From NCBI GenBank assembly GCA_002839505.1, contig PGYE01000001.1, positions 356,459-420,458 on the forward strand: a DNA stretch of 64,000 bases, in the 5' to 3' direction. The translations under genes and the position numbers were made by a program. This document shows, piece after piece, positions 54,957 to 62,424 of the stretch. The stretch is from Candidatus Peregrinibacteria bacterium HGW-Peregrinibacteria-1 (lineage in GTDB: Bacteria > Patescibacteriota > Gracilibacteria > UBA1369 > LOWO2-01-FULL-3). The first letter of the stretch is position 1. Each line of letters starts with the position of its first letter. The notes beneath the pieces are model-generated. The model made no database searches. It had not been told where the DNA came from and was given only the letters and a program-made list of their open reading frames with translations.

Positions 54957-55466
54957 TTACAACTTTTGCAAAACACCGAAACACTCACCGGGACCATTAT
55001 TAGTAATAGTATGAGTATCGGTTAATACGCCATCGGGACAAGCCATATTACCATTTTTAACGACCTCCATCCTTGCATATAAACCAAAATCATATCCAGT
55101 TGTTGGATTAACTACGAAAAGGTATTCACCGTCACACGCCAGTGTCTCATCAGGATCTTCAATGACCCAAGAAGTTTCCAGAGGATCAGAAGGGGCCAAT
55201 CCTCCCATCATTGCCAAAGAAGCCATCTCAAAACTACCATTGTTAATACATTGACTCGTTAAAGGAACTGCTATTCCATTTACATCACTAGCAATGATAA
55301 TGTTTTGGATTTTGCGCAAGTCACTAACCCTGAGAGTATCCCGACTATTTCTTGGTTCTCCCAGCACCATTGGTATAAAGATCACAGCCAGCAAGCCAAT
55401 AATCAGAATAACCATTAAGAGCTCAATAAGCGTAAAACCCTTGATATTAGTTTTTATTTTAAACAT
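54957..55466 (-). CDS. Type IV pilin-like protein
   Basis: A 169-residue prepilin: MFKIKTNIKG, cleavage before FTLIELLMVILIIGLLAVIF. It is the nearest sister of the candidate major pilin, sharing RDTLRVSDLRKIQNIII, YDFGLYARME, NMACPDG and CFGVLQKL. It lies between pilC and the major pilin. A weak TTGCGT-17-TCTAAT box stands upstream. It could be an alternative major or a minor subunit. Confidence 0.87.
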   Translation of the reverse strand: MFKIKTNIKGFTLIELLMVILIIGLLAVIFIPMVLGEPRNSRDTLRVSDLRKIQNIIIASDVNGIAVPLTSQCINNGSFEMASLAMMGGLAPSDPLETSWVIEDPDETLACDGEYLFVVNPTTGYDFGLYARMEVVKNGNMACPDGVLTDTHTITNNGPGECFGVLQKL

Positions 55467-55547
55467 TTGGGGAATTTAATAATTTCCACCCTATTAGACT
55501 ACAATAAAAGAAATAACGCAAATAAAATTCCAAGCTATAATTGCTCA

Positions 55548-56798
55548 CTACATCGATCCCGCTAAATCCGTAAGCGACATTATCGGAAGCATAATTGCCG
55601 CTACCACTGCCCCTACAGTCAAACCAATAATAACAATCACCACCGGCTCAATAATCTTTGCAATACCGTTTACCGCCACATCCACCTCTTCCTCATAAAA
55701 ATGCGCCACTTTTACCAGAATCGTGTCCAGTTGAGCTGTCTTTTCCCCGACATCCACCATATTCACCAACATTGAAGGAAACAAAGGACTATCCGTAAAG
55801 TTTTCCGCCAAAGTAATACCCTGCTTGATATCTTCCGCTGCCATGAAAATTCGGTTCTTATAGACCTCATTACCAATCGATCTCGCCGTTATTTCCAGAG
55901 CCGTCACAATTGACAAACTACTATCCAACAAGCTCCCCAAAGACCTCGCCAGTCTCGCTACATACGATTTTTGAATCAAACCACCGAAAAGTGGCATATG
56001 AATCTTTATGTTATCTAGGTAATAAGCCCCACTCTCAGTTTTTTTGATGAACTTAAGCGCAACAAAAAAGGCAATGATCAAACCTATTAACACCATGTAG
56101 TAGTTGACCATAAAATCACTTATTCCTACTACAATTTTCGTAATTAAAGGTAAATCAGCACCCTCGGATGCAAACAGTTCCGTCATACTTGGAATTACAA
56201 ATATCATCATTCCTGAAATGACCAATACCAAAAGCACAAATACCACCGTTGGATACATCAAAGCACTCTTAACTTTTTTTCTGATCGCCGACGCCTTTTC
56301 CAAATCTATAGCCAAGCTATCCATCGATTTATTTAAATGTCCCGAAGCTTCACCGCTCCGGACCATTCCCAAATCCTGCTCTGTGAATACACCCGAAATT
56401 TCACTAGCCATAGCTTGAGACAAGCTCATACCAGCCTCAATTTTTGTCGCCAAATCCATAACAATCAGTTTAAAGCGCTTATTTTCTTCTTGGGACCCCA
56501 GAGACCTCAACGCCTTAACCATTGGAATACCGGCATTAATCATCACCGACAGAAGATGGAAGAATGTAGCCTTTGTATCAGGCTTAATCTTCATCTTTGA
56601 AATCAGATAGTTATTTATCCTCGCCATAATACTTAAATCTGCATCATCTCCGGACTGCATCAAAATAACACCATCATTATTGCTGTCATCAATATTAATA
56701 ATAACCCTCCCTCCATTTTCTGGAGCTTTTTCCTCTAATCGAAAAGACTCTGTCCCTACCTCCGAAAAATTATTTTTATCTTGAATTTGATCAGCCAT
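55548..56798 (-). CDS. pilC: Type IV pilus inner-membrane platform protein PilC
   Basis: GspF/PilC-type membrane protein that links the assembly ATPase to the pilus. 416 residues: a non-conserved acidic N-terminus of about 65 residues, then two cytoplasmic GspF domains, each followed by hydrophobic helices. Signatures include KATFFHLLSVMINAGIPMVKAL, the SGEASGHLNKSM turn and MVDVGEKTAQLDTILVKVAHFYEEEV before the final helix. It starts 17 bases after pilB stops. No PilT was seen in the window. Confidence 0.92.
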   Translation of the reverse strand: MADQIQDKNNFSEVGTESFRLEEKAPENGGRVIINIDDSNNDGVILMQSGDDADLSIMARINNYLISKMKIKPDTKATFFHLLSVMINAGIPMVKALRSLGSQEENKRFKLIVMDLATKIEAGMSLSQAMASEISGVFTEQDLGMVRSGEASGHLNKSMDSLAIDLEKASAIRKKVKSALMYPTVVFVLLVLVISGMMIFVIPSMTELFASEGADLPLITKIVVGISDFMVNYYMVLIGLIIAFFVALKFIKKTESGAYYLDNIKIHMPLFGGLIQKSYVARLARSLGSLLDSSLSIVTALEITARSIGNEVYKNRIFMAAEDIKQGITLAENFTDSPLFPSMLVNMVDVGEKTAQLDTILVKVAHFYEEEVDVAVNGIAKIIEPVVIVIIGLTVGAVVAAIMLPIMSLTDLAGSM

Positions 56799-56814
56799 TT
56801 TAAGTTAATTGAGA

Positions 56815-58221
56815 TTATTCGTCTTTATTTGCTACTCTAAACACCTCTTCCAAGGTTGTTTTCCCCTGTAATACCTTGATCACTCCAGCCTCTTCCAATG
56901 TGATCATTCCGTTTTTCTGCGCGGCCTCCTTCAGATCAATAATAGTTGCACCACCTGAAATCAACCTTCTAAGCTTATTATTCATCTTAAAGACCTCATA
57001 AAGACCGATACGACCTTTATAACCAATATTGTTACAATCCGGACAACCCGGAGCTTCATAAACCTTTAAATTTTTCAGATCAATACCCTCAAGTTCACTC
57101 TCAAGACCATGTTTTTTCAGTTCAATAATGACATTTTTAATTAGTTCCGCCATCTCCGGACTAACCTTAGAAACTTTTTTACACTTATCACAAATTTTCC
57201 TCACAAGACGCTGAGCCACTATCATTTCAATAGTTGACACCAAAAGATAAGCCGGCACCCCCATATTAAGCAGACGCGTAATCGATTCTACTGCACTGTT
57301 CGTATGCAAAGTAGAGAACACTAGATGTCCTGTCAAAGAGGCTTCAATAGCCGTATCGGCAGTCTCTTTATCACGAATCTCTCCCACCATTATAATATCC
57401 GGATCTTGACGCAAAGCCGCCCTCATACCCATTGCAAAGCCATAATCAATATCATGATGCACCTGACTCTGGCTTAAGCCATCCAGCTGAATTTCCACCG
57501 GATCTTCAATCGTCATAATATTCACATCCACCTTATTCAATCTCGTCAAACAACTATACAAAGTGGTGGTCTTACCACTACCCGTCGGCCCAGTATTAAT
57601 GATAATTCCATTTGGAGAGTTCAAAGCCGTTAAAACATTTTGTAAACTTATCCCCGAAAAGCCCAAATCCATCAGATCAGGAATTTTTCTCGACTTATCT
57701 TGCAAACGCATCACGACCTTTTCTCCATTTACAGTAGGTAAAGTCGAAATACGCAAATCCATATCTCTACCATCTTGAGTTGTTACATCGGCACGACCAT
57801 CCTGCGGAATACGCTGCTCATCAATCTTAAGATTCGACATGATTTTAATCCTCGAAACCACCGCCGGATTCAAATTAAGCGGGTACTCTACAATGTGCCT
57901 CAGCACACCATCCACACGGAATCGTACGCGCACCCGATTTTTCAAAGGCTCGATATGAATATCACTACTTCCAAGATCCAACGCATAGCTAATCGTCAGC
58001 ATCACCATCTTAGGAACATTCGCCGCCAAAATCGCATTTTTGAGCCCTTCCAACATATCATCTCCATCCTTCCCCACATCCTGTTGAGCAAGATCGATGC
58101 GCGCACTTTCCTTCGCCGTATCACTTAAATCATCATATTGATCTATTACCCCACTGAATGTCTGGTCGGCATCGTTTGGAGCAACGCTGGGATCTATATT
58201 TTTATTGATATCTTCGGCCAT
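56815..58221 (-). CDS. pilB: Type IV pilus assembly ATPase PilB
   Basis: Hexameric secretion ATPase that powers pilus extension, 468 residues. Walker A GPTGSGKTTT is near residues 211-220, the Asp and His boxes follow, Walker B is in DPDIIMVGEIRDKETA, and the CM domain zinc site is formed by CDKCKK and CPDCNN. The N-terminus (about 1-65) is short compared with PilB of Gram-negative bacteria, lacking most of the MshEN-type domain, as is common in compact genomes. It is coupled to the PilO-like gene by 6 bases and to pilC by 16. Confidence 0.93.
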   Translation of the reverse strand: MAEDINKNIDPSVAPNDADQTFSGVIDQYDDLSDTAKESARIDLAQQDVGKDGDDMLEGLKNAILAANVPKMVMLTISYALDLGSSDIHIEPLKNRVRVRFRVDGVLRHIVEYPLNLNPAVVSRIKIMSNLKIDEQRIPQDGRADVTTQDGRDMDLRISTLPTVNGEKVVMRLQDKSRKIPDLMDLGFSGISLQNVLTALNSPNGIIINTGPTGSGKTTTLYSCLTRLNKVDVNIMTIEDPVEIQLDGLSQSQVHHDIDYGFAMGMRAALRQDPDIIMVGEIRDKETADTAIEASLTGHLVFSTLHTNSAVESITRLLNMGVPAYLLVSTIEMIVAQRLVRKICDKCKKVSKVSPEMAELIKNVIIELKKHGLESELEGIDLKNLKVYEAPGCPDCNNIGYKGRIGLYEVFKMNNKLRRLISGGATIIDLKEAAQKNGMITLEEAGVIKVLQGKTTLEEVFRVANKDE

Positions 58222-58227
58222 AATTAT

Positions 58228-58839
58228 TTATTGAAAATATGCGTTTAACGAAACTGTAAAATTAATAATCTCATTATTCTTAGTATTTGCTCCGCTTGGA
58301 AAACTCAGCCTTACCGAGGTTAAATCCATCAACCTGGTCTCCGCATCAAAATCCCCTGAATTCTCAATCAACTTCAAGAAATTATCAAAATTAACCAAAG
58401 AACTTGCTATCGTAACTCGCACCGGCAAGATCGAATAATCTTCAAGATAGACCGGTTCTGAAAAGACAAGGTTGGATATTTGAAAGGTATTGGTCAATGT
58501 TGCAAAAGAATCTTCAATATAATCAAACTGCCTTGTTAGAAGGATATAGTTGTCTGCCACTGGAAAAATATTCTCCATCTTCTTATTCAGACTCTCTAAG
58601 AAAGCGGAAAACTCTCCTTTCACTGACTCATACTGCGCTCGTTCAGTTGCCGCCTCCAACTCCAAATTGCTTATTAGTTCGTCACTTTCAGCTACAATCT
58701 CCTGTAGAGCCAAATACTCTTGAACTCTCACATAACCATAGAAACCAATCACTGCAACCAGCACCAAGCACAATAAAGAGTATACCTTCACCTGGAAATT
58801 CTGCTTACTGACCTCTACATAATATTCTACGCTTGGCAT
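58228..58839 (-). CDS. PilO-like pilus assembly protein
   Basis: A 203-residue bitopic protein: short cytoplasmic N-terminus, one helix (about 19-38: YSLLCLVLVAVIGFYGYV), a coiled-coil stretch (about 45-95) and a small exported alpha/beta domain. This is the PilO pattern. It is directly after the PilN-like gene (1 base gap) and before pilB. Sequence similarity to characterised PilO is not clear, so the call rests on architecture and position. Confidence 0.65.
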   Translation of the reverse strand: MPSVEYYVEVSKQNFQVKVYSLLCLVLVAVIGFYGYVRVQEYLALQEIVAESDELISNLELEAATERAQYESVKGEFSAFLESLNKKMENIFPVADNYILLTRQFDYIEDSFATLTNTFQISNLVFSEPVYLEDYSILPVRVTIASSLVNFDNFLKLIENSGDFDAETRLMDLTSVRLSFPSGANTKNNEIINFTVSLNAYFQ

Positions 58840-58840
58840 A

Positions 58841-60121
58841 TTAATTTGTGTTATCGATTAGAGCTTCTTCACCTTCTTCCTCGTCTTCTTCAAGACTTAA
58901 AACCAATCTCACGCTTGAAGAATACCCAGTACTCAAGTCCCCAGACTTACTGAAGGACCTGATTTCACCATCTTTAAACAAAGGCGAAGAATTTAGGGAA
59001 ATAACTAAGTCGGCAATAAACGAAAATAGTTTTGTGTCCAAAATTTTTGTCTCACCGACAATTGATATTTTTCTTCCAACACTATCAAAATCATAACTGG
59101 TCCAACGAACACCACCATATTTGTCGAATTCTCCCGAAGAATAAAAATTATCAACAGAAATTGTCCTAAGTTCAATTTCCTTAATGATATCTGACAAACG
59201 AATTCTTTCCTCTTTTATTTTCTGCATTGTACTGAGACTGTTTGTCACAGTATCGTTCACCTCATTCAAAAAACTCATCAGTTCTAAATCATTGAGCGCA
59301 TCGAAATCAGTTTTGATTATCAGATTTTTCAGACTATTGTTTTCCACCAATCTTACCAAATGACTCACCTCACGCGAACCGGCCACACCAGCATCATATT
59401 GTCTCAAACTCACTGTTAGACTTTCTTTAAAAGTTTCCATGATATCAGCATCGGACATAACCATTACACCATTCAATATTGGTTTTGTGATGTCATGACG
59501 GTAAAGATCTCGCAATTCTAGAAAGTATGCTCTCAAATTTTCTCGCATCAGAGTCATCAAACGCGACGCATTATTCCGTTCACGATCCGTACTGGTGCTC
59601 GATGTATAGATCTTATAATTGTGCAAGTATTGATCACCGTTAAATGTGAAATGATCCAAATAGCCCTTGATCTGCAGATACCGATAGGTATTTACATCCG
59701 TCTGCTTGTCCAAAAGGTTTTCATTCATATCAACCACCTTGTTATAAAGGCGTTCGACTGGCTTATCATCTTTCAAAAATGTGAACTTATTGTCCAAATG
59801 GTACTGGAAAAAAGCCACTGCCATCCCACCTACGACCATCAACGACACAAAACAAATGCGTAATATTGTCAGCGCGATACTCTTCGGTGCTACAACATTA
59901 TCCAACAATGATTCATCCACCTCGGGGACAATATTCATGAATTCATCCCCCGAAACTTGCTGGCTTCCATCTTTGGTATCAATCACACCTTTGATAATAC
60001 CCTCAGCCTCCGGAGTACCTGGTGGAGGAGTCAGTATTGGCTTTTTCAAGGCAGGTTCACTCGCTGGAGCAGCAACTGCCTTCACCGGTTTTTTCTTTTT
60101 AAAAATGTCTAGCAAACCCAT
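58841..60121 (-). CDS. PilN-like pilus assembly protein, unusually large
   Basis: A 426-residue bitopic protein. It has a Lys/Ala/Pro-rich cytoplasmic N-terminus (residues 1-85, starting MGLLDIFKKKKPVK), one helix (about 86-107) and a long exported domain with heptads (about 120-300) and a C-terminal alpha/beta part with an acidic end. Position before the PilO-like gene suggests PilN, but PilN is usually about 180-220 residues and PilM is absent; the extra cytoplasmic part may replace the PilM contact. Own promoter at 60155-60184. Confidence 0.6.
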   Translation of the reverse strand: MGLLDIFKKKKPVKAVAAPASEPALKKPILTPPPGTPEAEGIIKGVIDTKDGSQQVSGDEFMNIVPEVDESLLDNVVAPKSIALTILRICFVSLMVVGGMAVAFFQYHLDNKFTFLKDDKPVERLYNKVVDMNENLLDKQTDVNTYRYLQIKGYLDHFTFNGDQYLHNYKIYTSSTSTDRERNNASRLMTLMRENLRAYFLELRDLYRHDITKPILNGVMVMSDADIMETFKESLTVSLRQYDAGVAGSREVSHLVRLVENNSLKNLIIKTDFDALNDLELMSFLNEVNDTVTNSLSTMQKIKEERIRLSDIIKEIELRTISVDNFYSSGEFDKYGGVRWTSYDFDSVGRKISIVGETKILDTKLFSFIADLVISLNSSPLFKDGEIRSFSKSGDLSTGYSSSVRLVLSLEEDEEEGEEALIDNTN

Positions 60122-60154
60122 TTTCCTTTTGTTTTTAGCTGAATTAATCCGTCA

Positions 60155-60184
60155 ATTATATCATAAATTAGACACTTAAAGCAA
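60155..60184 (-). promoter_or_regulatory. Promoter of the pilus operon
   Basis: On the minus strand TTGCTT (60179-60184), 18-base spacer, TATAAT (60155-60160) preceded by TGA, an extended -10. Leader about 27 bases. Confidence 0.7.
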
Positions 60185-60198
60185 TTAGTGATTTTACA

Positions 60199-60230
60199 AA
60201 AACCGCCTTAGATTTCTCTAAGACGGTTTT
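60199..60230 (-). terminator. Intrinsic terminator of rplJ-rplL
   Basis: A 14-bp stem with one mismatch (AAAACCGcCTTAGA / TCTAAGaCGGTTTT), loop TTTC, with TTTTTGT on the minus strand. It ends the ribosomal transcript 30 bases after rplL. Confidence 0.88.
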
Positions 60231-60261
60231 GCTAGAAAATCTTTTTAATAGACCTCGTAAA

Positions 60262-60675
60262 TTATTGCAACTCAACTGTTGCTCCAGCCTCTTCAAGCTT
60301 AGCTTTCATTTCTTCAGCTTCAGCCTTCTCTAGACCTTCTTTCACTGGTTGTGGCGCACCATCTACTAGATCCTTAGCCTCTTTAAGACCAAGTCCTGTA
60401 AGCTCACGAACTACTTTGATGACAGCAATTTTCTGACCACCTGCAGCTGTAAGAACTACATTTTTCTTGCCATCTCCAGCGTCTGCAGCCCCAGCATCAC
60501 CACCGGCTACAGCACCTCCAGCCATCATCATTGGAGCAGCAGCACTAACTCCAAACTTCTCCTCAAGAGCCTTAACCAAGTTTGCAAGCTCAAGTACTGG
60601 CAAAGCCTCTACAAGATCCATAATTTTTTGAGCATCCTTTCCGAGCTCTACTGTTTTTGTTGTTTCTTCAGACAT
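60262..60675 (-). CDS. rplL: Ribosomal protein bL12 (L7/L12)
   Basis: Stalk protein that recruits GTPase translation factors, 137 residues. N-terminal dimerisation domain ([25 protein letters not shown]), Ala/Gly hinge ([19 protein letters not shown]), and C-terminal domain [33 protein letters not shown] are all intact. It follows rplJ after 33 bases. No Shine-Dalgarno sequence precedes the ATG, which is striking for a highly expressed ribosomal gene. Confidence 0.98.
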   Translation of the reverse strand: MSEETTKTVELGKDAQKIMDLVEALPVLELANLVKALEEKFGVSAAAPMMMAGGAVAGGDAGAADAGDGKKNVVLTAAGGQKIAVIKVVRELTGLGLKEAKDLVDGAPQPVKEGLEKAEAEEMKAKLEEAGATVELQ

Positions 60676-60708
60676 AATTATTAATTAGTTAAATGAATTA
60701 TTGATAAA

Positions 60709-61242
60709 TTAAGCACCAACTTCTTTCTTCTCCCTGATGGCATTAAGCGCTCTAACAAATCCTGATAGAGTATTGTTAAGCACACCATGGAATCCTGAAA
60801 TTGGAGACTTGATAAGGTAAATAAACTTCCCAACCAACTCTTCGCGCCCTGGCAAAAGAGCCAAAGCTTTAGTCTCTTCGAGAGAGATTACACGCCCCTC
60901 GAAAAGAGCACCTCGTAGTTTTAGGTGTTCATGTTCTTTCGCAAAATTGTACAGTGTTTTCGCTACTATCAAACCATCCTCAGCTGAGAAAGCCGACCCC
61001 ACGGGCCCCTCCAAAAGTTCATTTGGAATCTCGCTGAATCCGGCCTCGGTTGCCGCTCTCTTGATAAGCGTCTTCTTCGCCACCTGGAATTTCACTCCAT
61101 GTTCTCGAAGTTTTGCACGCAAATCATCAAGCTCACTAACTGAAAGACCTTGATAGTCCGCAAAAACCACAGCATTAGCTGCCTTGATACGATCAGCCAT
61201 CTGCTGTATCAAGCCCGCCTTTTGTTCTCTGTTTAGTGGCAT
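60709..61242 (-). CDS. rplJ: Ribosomal protein uL10
   Basis: Anchors the L12 dimers on the ribosome, 177 residues. MPLNREQKAGLIQQMADRIK, VVFADYQGLSVSELDDLRAKL and VKFQVAKKTLIKRAA are classic uL10 segments; the C-terminal helix for L12 dimers (about 150-172) is present. The rplK-rplA genes that usually precede it are absent here. A leader of about 117 bases carries a terminator-like hairpin just before the start, suggesting autogenous control. Confidence 0.97.
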   Translation of the reverse strand: MPLNREQKAGLIQQMADRIKAANAVVFADYQGLSVSELDDLRAKLREHGVKFQVAKKTLIKRAATEAGFSEIPNELLEGPVGSAFSAEDGLIVAKTLYNFAKEHEHLKLRGALFEGRVISLEETKALALLPGREELVGKFIYLIKSPISGFHGVLNNTLSGFVRALNAIREKKEVGA

Positions 61243-61260
61243 TTTTGTTGAATTAAAAAA

Positions 61261-61285
61261 ACTTGGTAATTCACAGACACCAAGT
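61261..61285 (-). promoter_or_regulatory. Attenuator-like hairpin in the rplJ leader
   Basis: On the minus strand ACTTGGT-GTCTGTGAATT-ACCAAGT followed by T8, ending about 11 bases before the rplJ ATG. A terminator-like stem so close to the start of a ribosomal gene fits attenuation or the start-site control seen with L10 leaders. It cannot be the terminator of an upstream minus-strand gene, since none exists before it. Confidence 0.6.
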
Positions 61286-61365
61286 ACAAAAGTATTTACG
61301 ACTATTCAACTATTGTCTCGGCGGGACTTAACACTTTTCAGCTGCCCAACGTCTATGACTAGAGA

Positions 61366-61393
61366 AATCTACCAAAATTTTCTGATAAGTCAA
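61366..61393 (-). promoter_or_regulatory. Promoter of rplJ-rplL
   Basis: On the minus strand TTGACT (61388-61393), 16-base spacer, TAGATT (61366-61371). It would produce a leader of about 117 bases, the longest seen here with the HTH gene. Confidence 0.5.
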
Positions 61394-61419
61394 ACTTAAT
61401 TTTATTTTCAATGTAACCT

Positions 61420-61448
61420 TTGCGATCTCACCCCATAGAAGGTAAAAT
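61420..61448 (+). promoter_or_regulatory. Promoter of miaA
   Basis: TTGCGA at 61420-61425, 17-base spacer, TAAAAT at 61443-61448. Leader about 39 bases to the ATG at 61494. A second TAAAAT at 61485-61490 is too near the start codon unless miaA is leaderless. Confidence 0.5.
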
Positions 61449-61493
61449 TTCCACACTTCTAAGCCATTGATTCCATCAATAAGTTAAAATCGC

Positions 61494-62417
61494 ATGAATC
61501 AGTTCCTCACAAAAATCACAGAATTCATTCAGTCAGACACAAAAAAGACCAAAGTGATAACAATCCTGGGCCCTACCGCAAGCGGCAAAACTGCACTTTC
61601 AATAAAAGTTGCCAAGCTTTTTAACGGAGAAATAATATCAACCGACTCGCGCCAAATATATCGCCAAATGCCAATTGCCACCGCAGTTGTAACCGTTGAA
61701 GAAAGACAAGAAATCCCTCACCACCTGATTGAAATATTAGAGCCTGACCAGATACTGACCCTTGCCGAATACCACCAGCTAGCCACACAAAAGATAGAAG
61801 AAATCACCAGTCGAGGCAAAATACCGATACTTACTGGCGGAACCGGACTCTATATTTCCGCAATTCTTGAAAACTACCAAATACCCCTTATTCCTCCTGA
61901 CGACAGCCTTCGCGCCACACTTCAACAGGAAAAAAGCGAAAAAGGCAGCGAGCACCTTCACAAACTTTTACAAGAACTCGACCCCGAAGCCGCTGAACAC
62001 ATCCACCCAAACAACGCCCGCTATCTTATCCGGGCAATCGAGAAATCCAAAACATCGCACCAAAAACCGCAAAAGGGCAACTCGCCTTACGAAAGTTTCA
62101 ACATAATAATTGACTGGCCACGAGAACAACTGTATCAACGGATTGAAGACCGCGTCGAACAACTCTTTCAAAATGGAATTGTCGAGGAAATCCAAGCACT
62201 AGTATCAAAAGCAATATCGCCCGAACTACCATCAATGAGTGCCGTCGGTGTCAAAGAAATTATTCCTTTCCTCGAAGGCAAGTCCACATTAGAAGAAACA
62301 AAGAACCTGATTAAGCGAAATACTCGCCGATACGCCAAACGCCAGCTTACCTGGTTTCGAAGATTTCAAGACCTGAATTATCTCACCCCCGACCAGCTTA
62401 AAGAGCTCTTAAAATAA
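61494..62417 (+). CDS. miaA: tRNA dimethylallyltransferase
   Basis: Adds a dimethylallyl group to A37 of tRNAs reading codons that start with U. 307 residues. P-loop GPTASGKT at 26-33, then EIISTDSRQIYRQMPIATA, the VPHHLIEIL-type segment (EIPHHLIEILEPDQ), LTGGTGLYISAIL, and the C-terminal SAVGVKEI and RRYAKRQLTWFRR signatures. Length is normal. The next gene, recJ, starts 7 bases downstream, so they are likely cotranscribed. Confidence 0.96.
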   Translation: MNQFLTKITEFIQSDTKKTKVITILGPTASGKTALSIKVAKLFNGEIISTDSRQIYRQMPIATAVVTVEERQEIPHHLIEILEPDQILTLAEYHQLATQKIEEITSRGKIPILTGGTGLYISAILENYQIPLIPPDDSLRATLQQEKSEKGSEHLHKLLQELDPEAAEHIHPNNARYLIRAIEKSKTSHQKPQKGNSPYESFNIIIDWPREQLYQRIEDRVEQLFQNGIVEEIQALVSKAISPELPSMSAVGVKEIIPFLEGKSTLEETKNLIKRNTRRYAKRQLTWFRRFQDLNYLTPDQLKELLK

Positions 62418-62424
62418 ACAAAAC

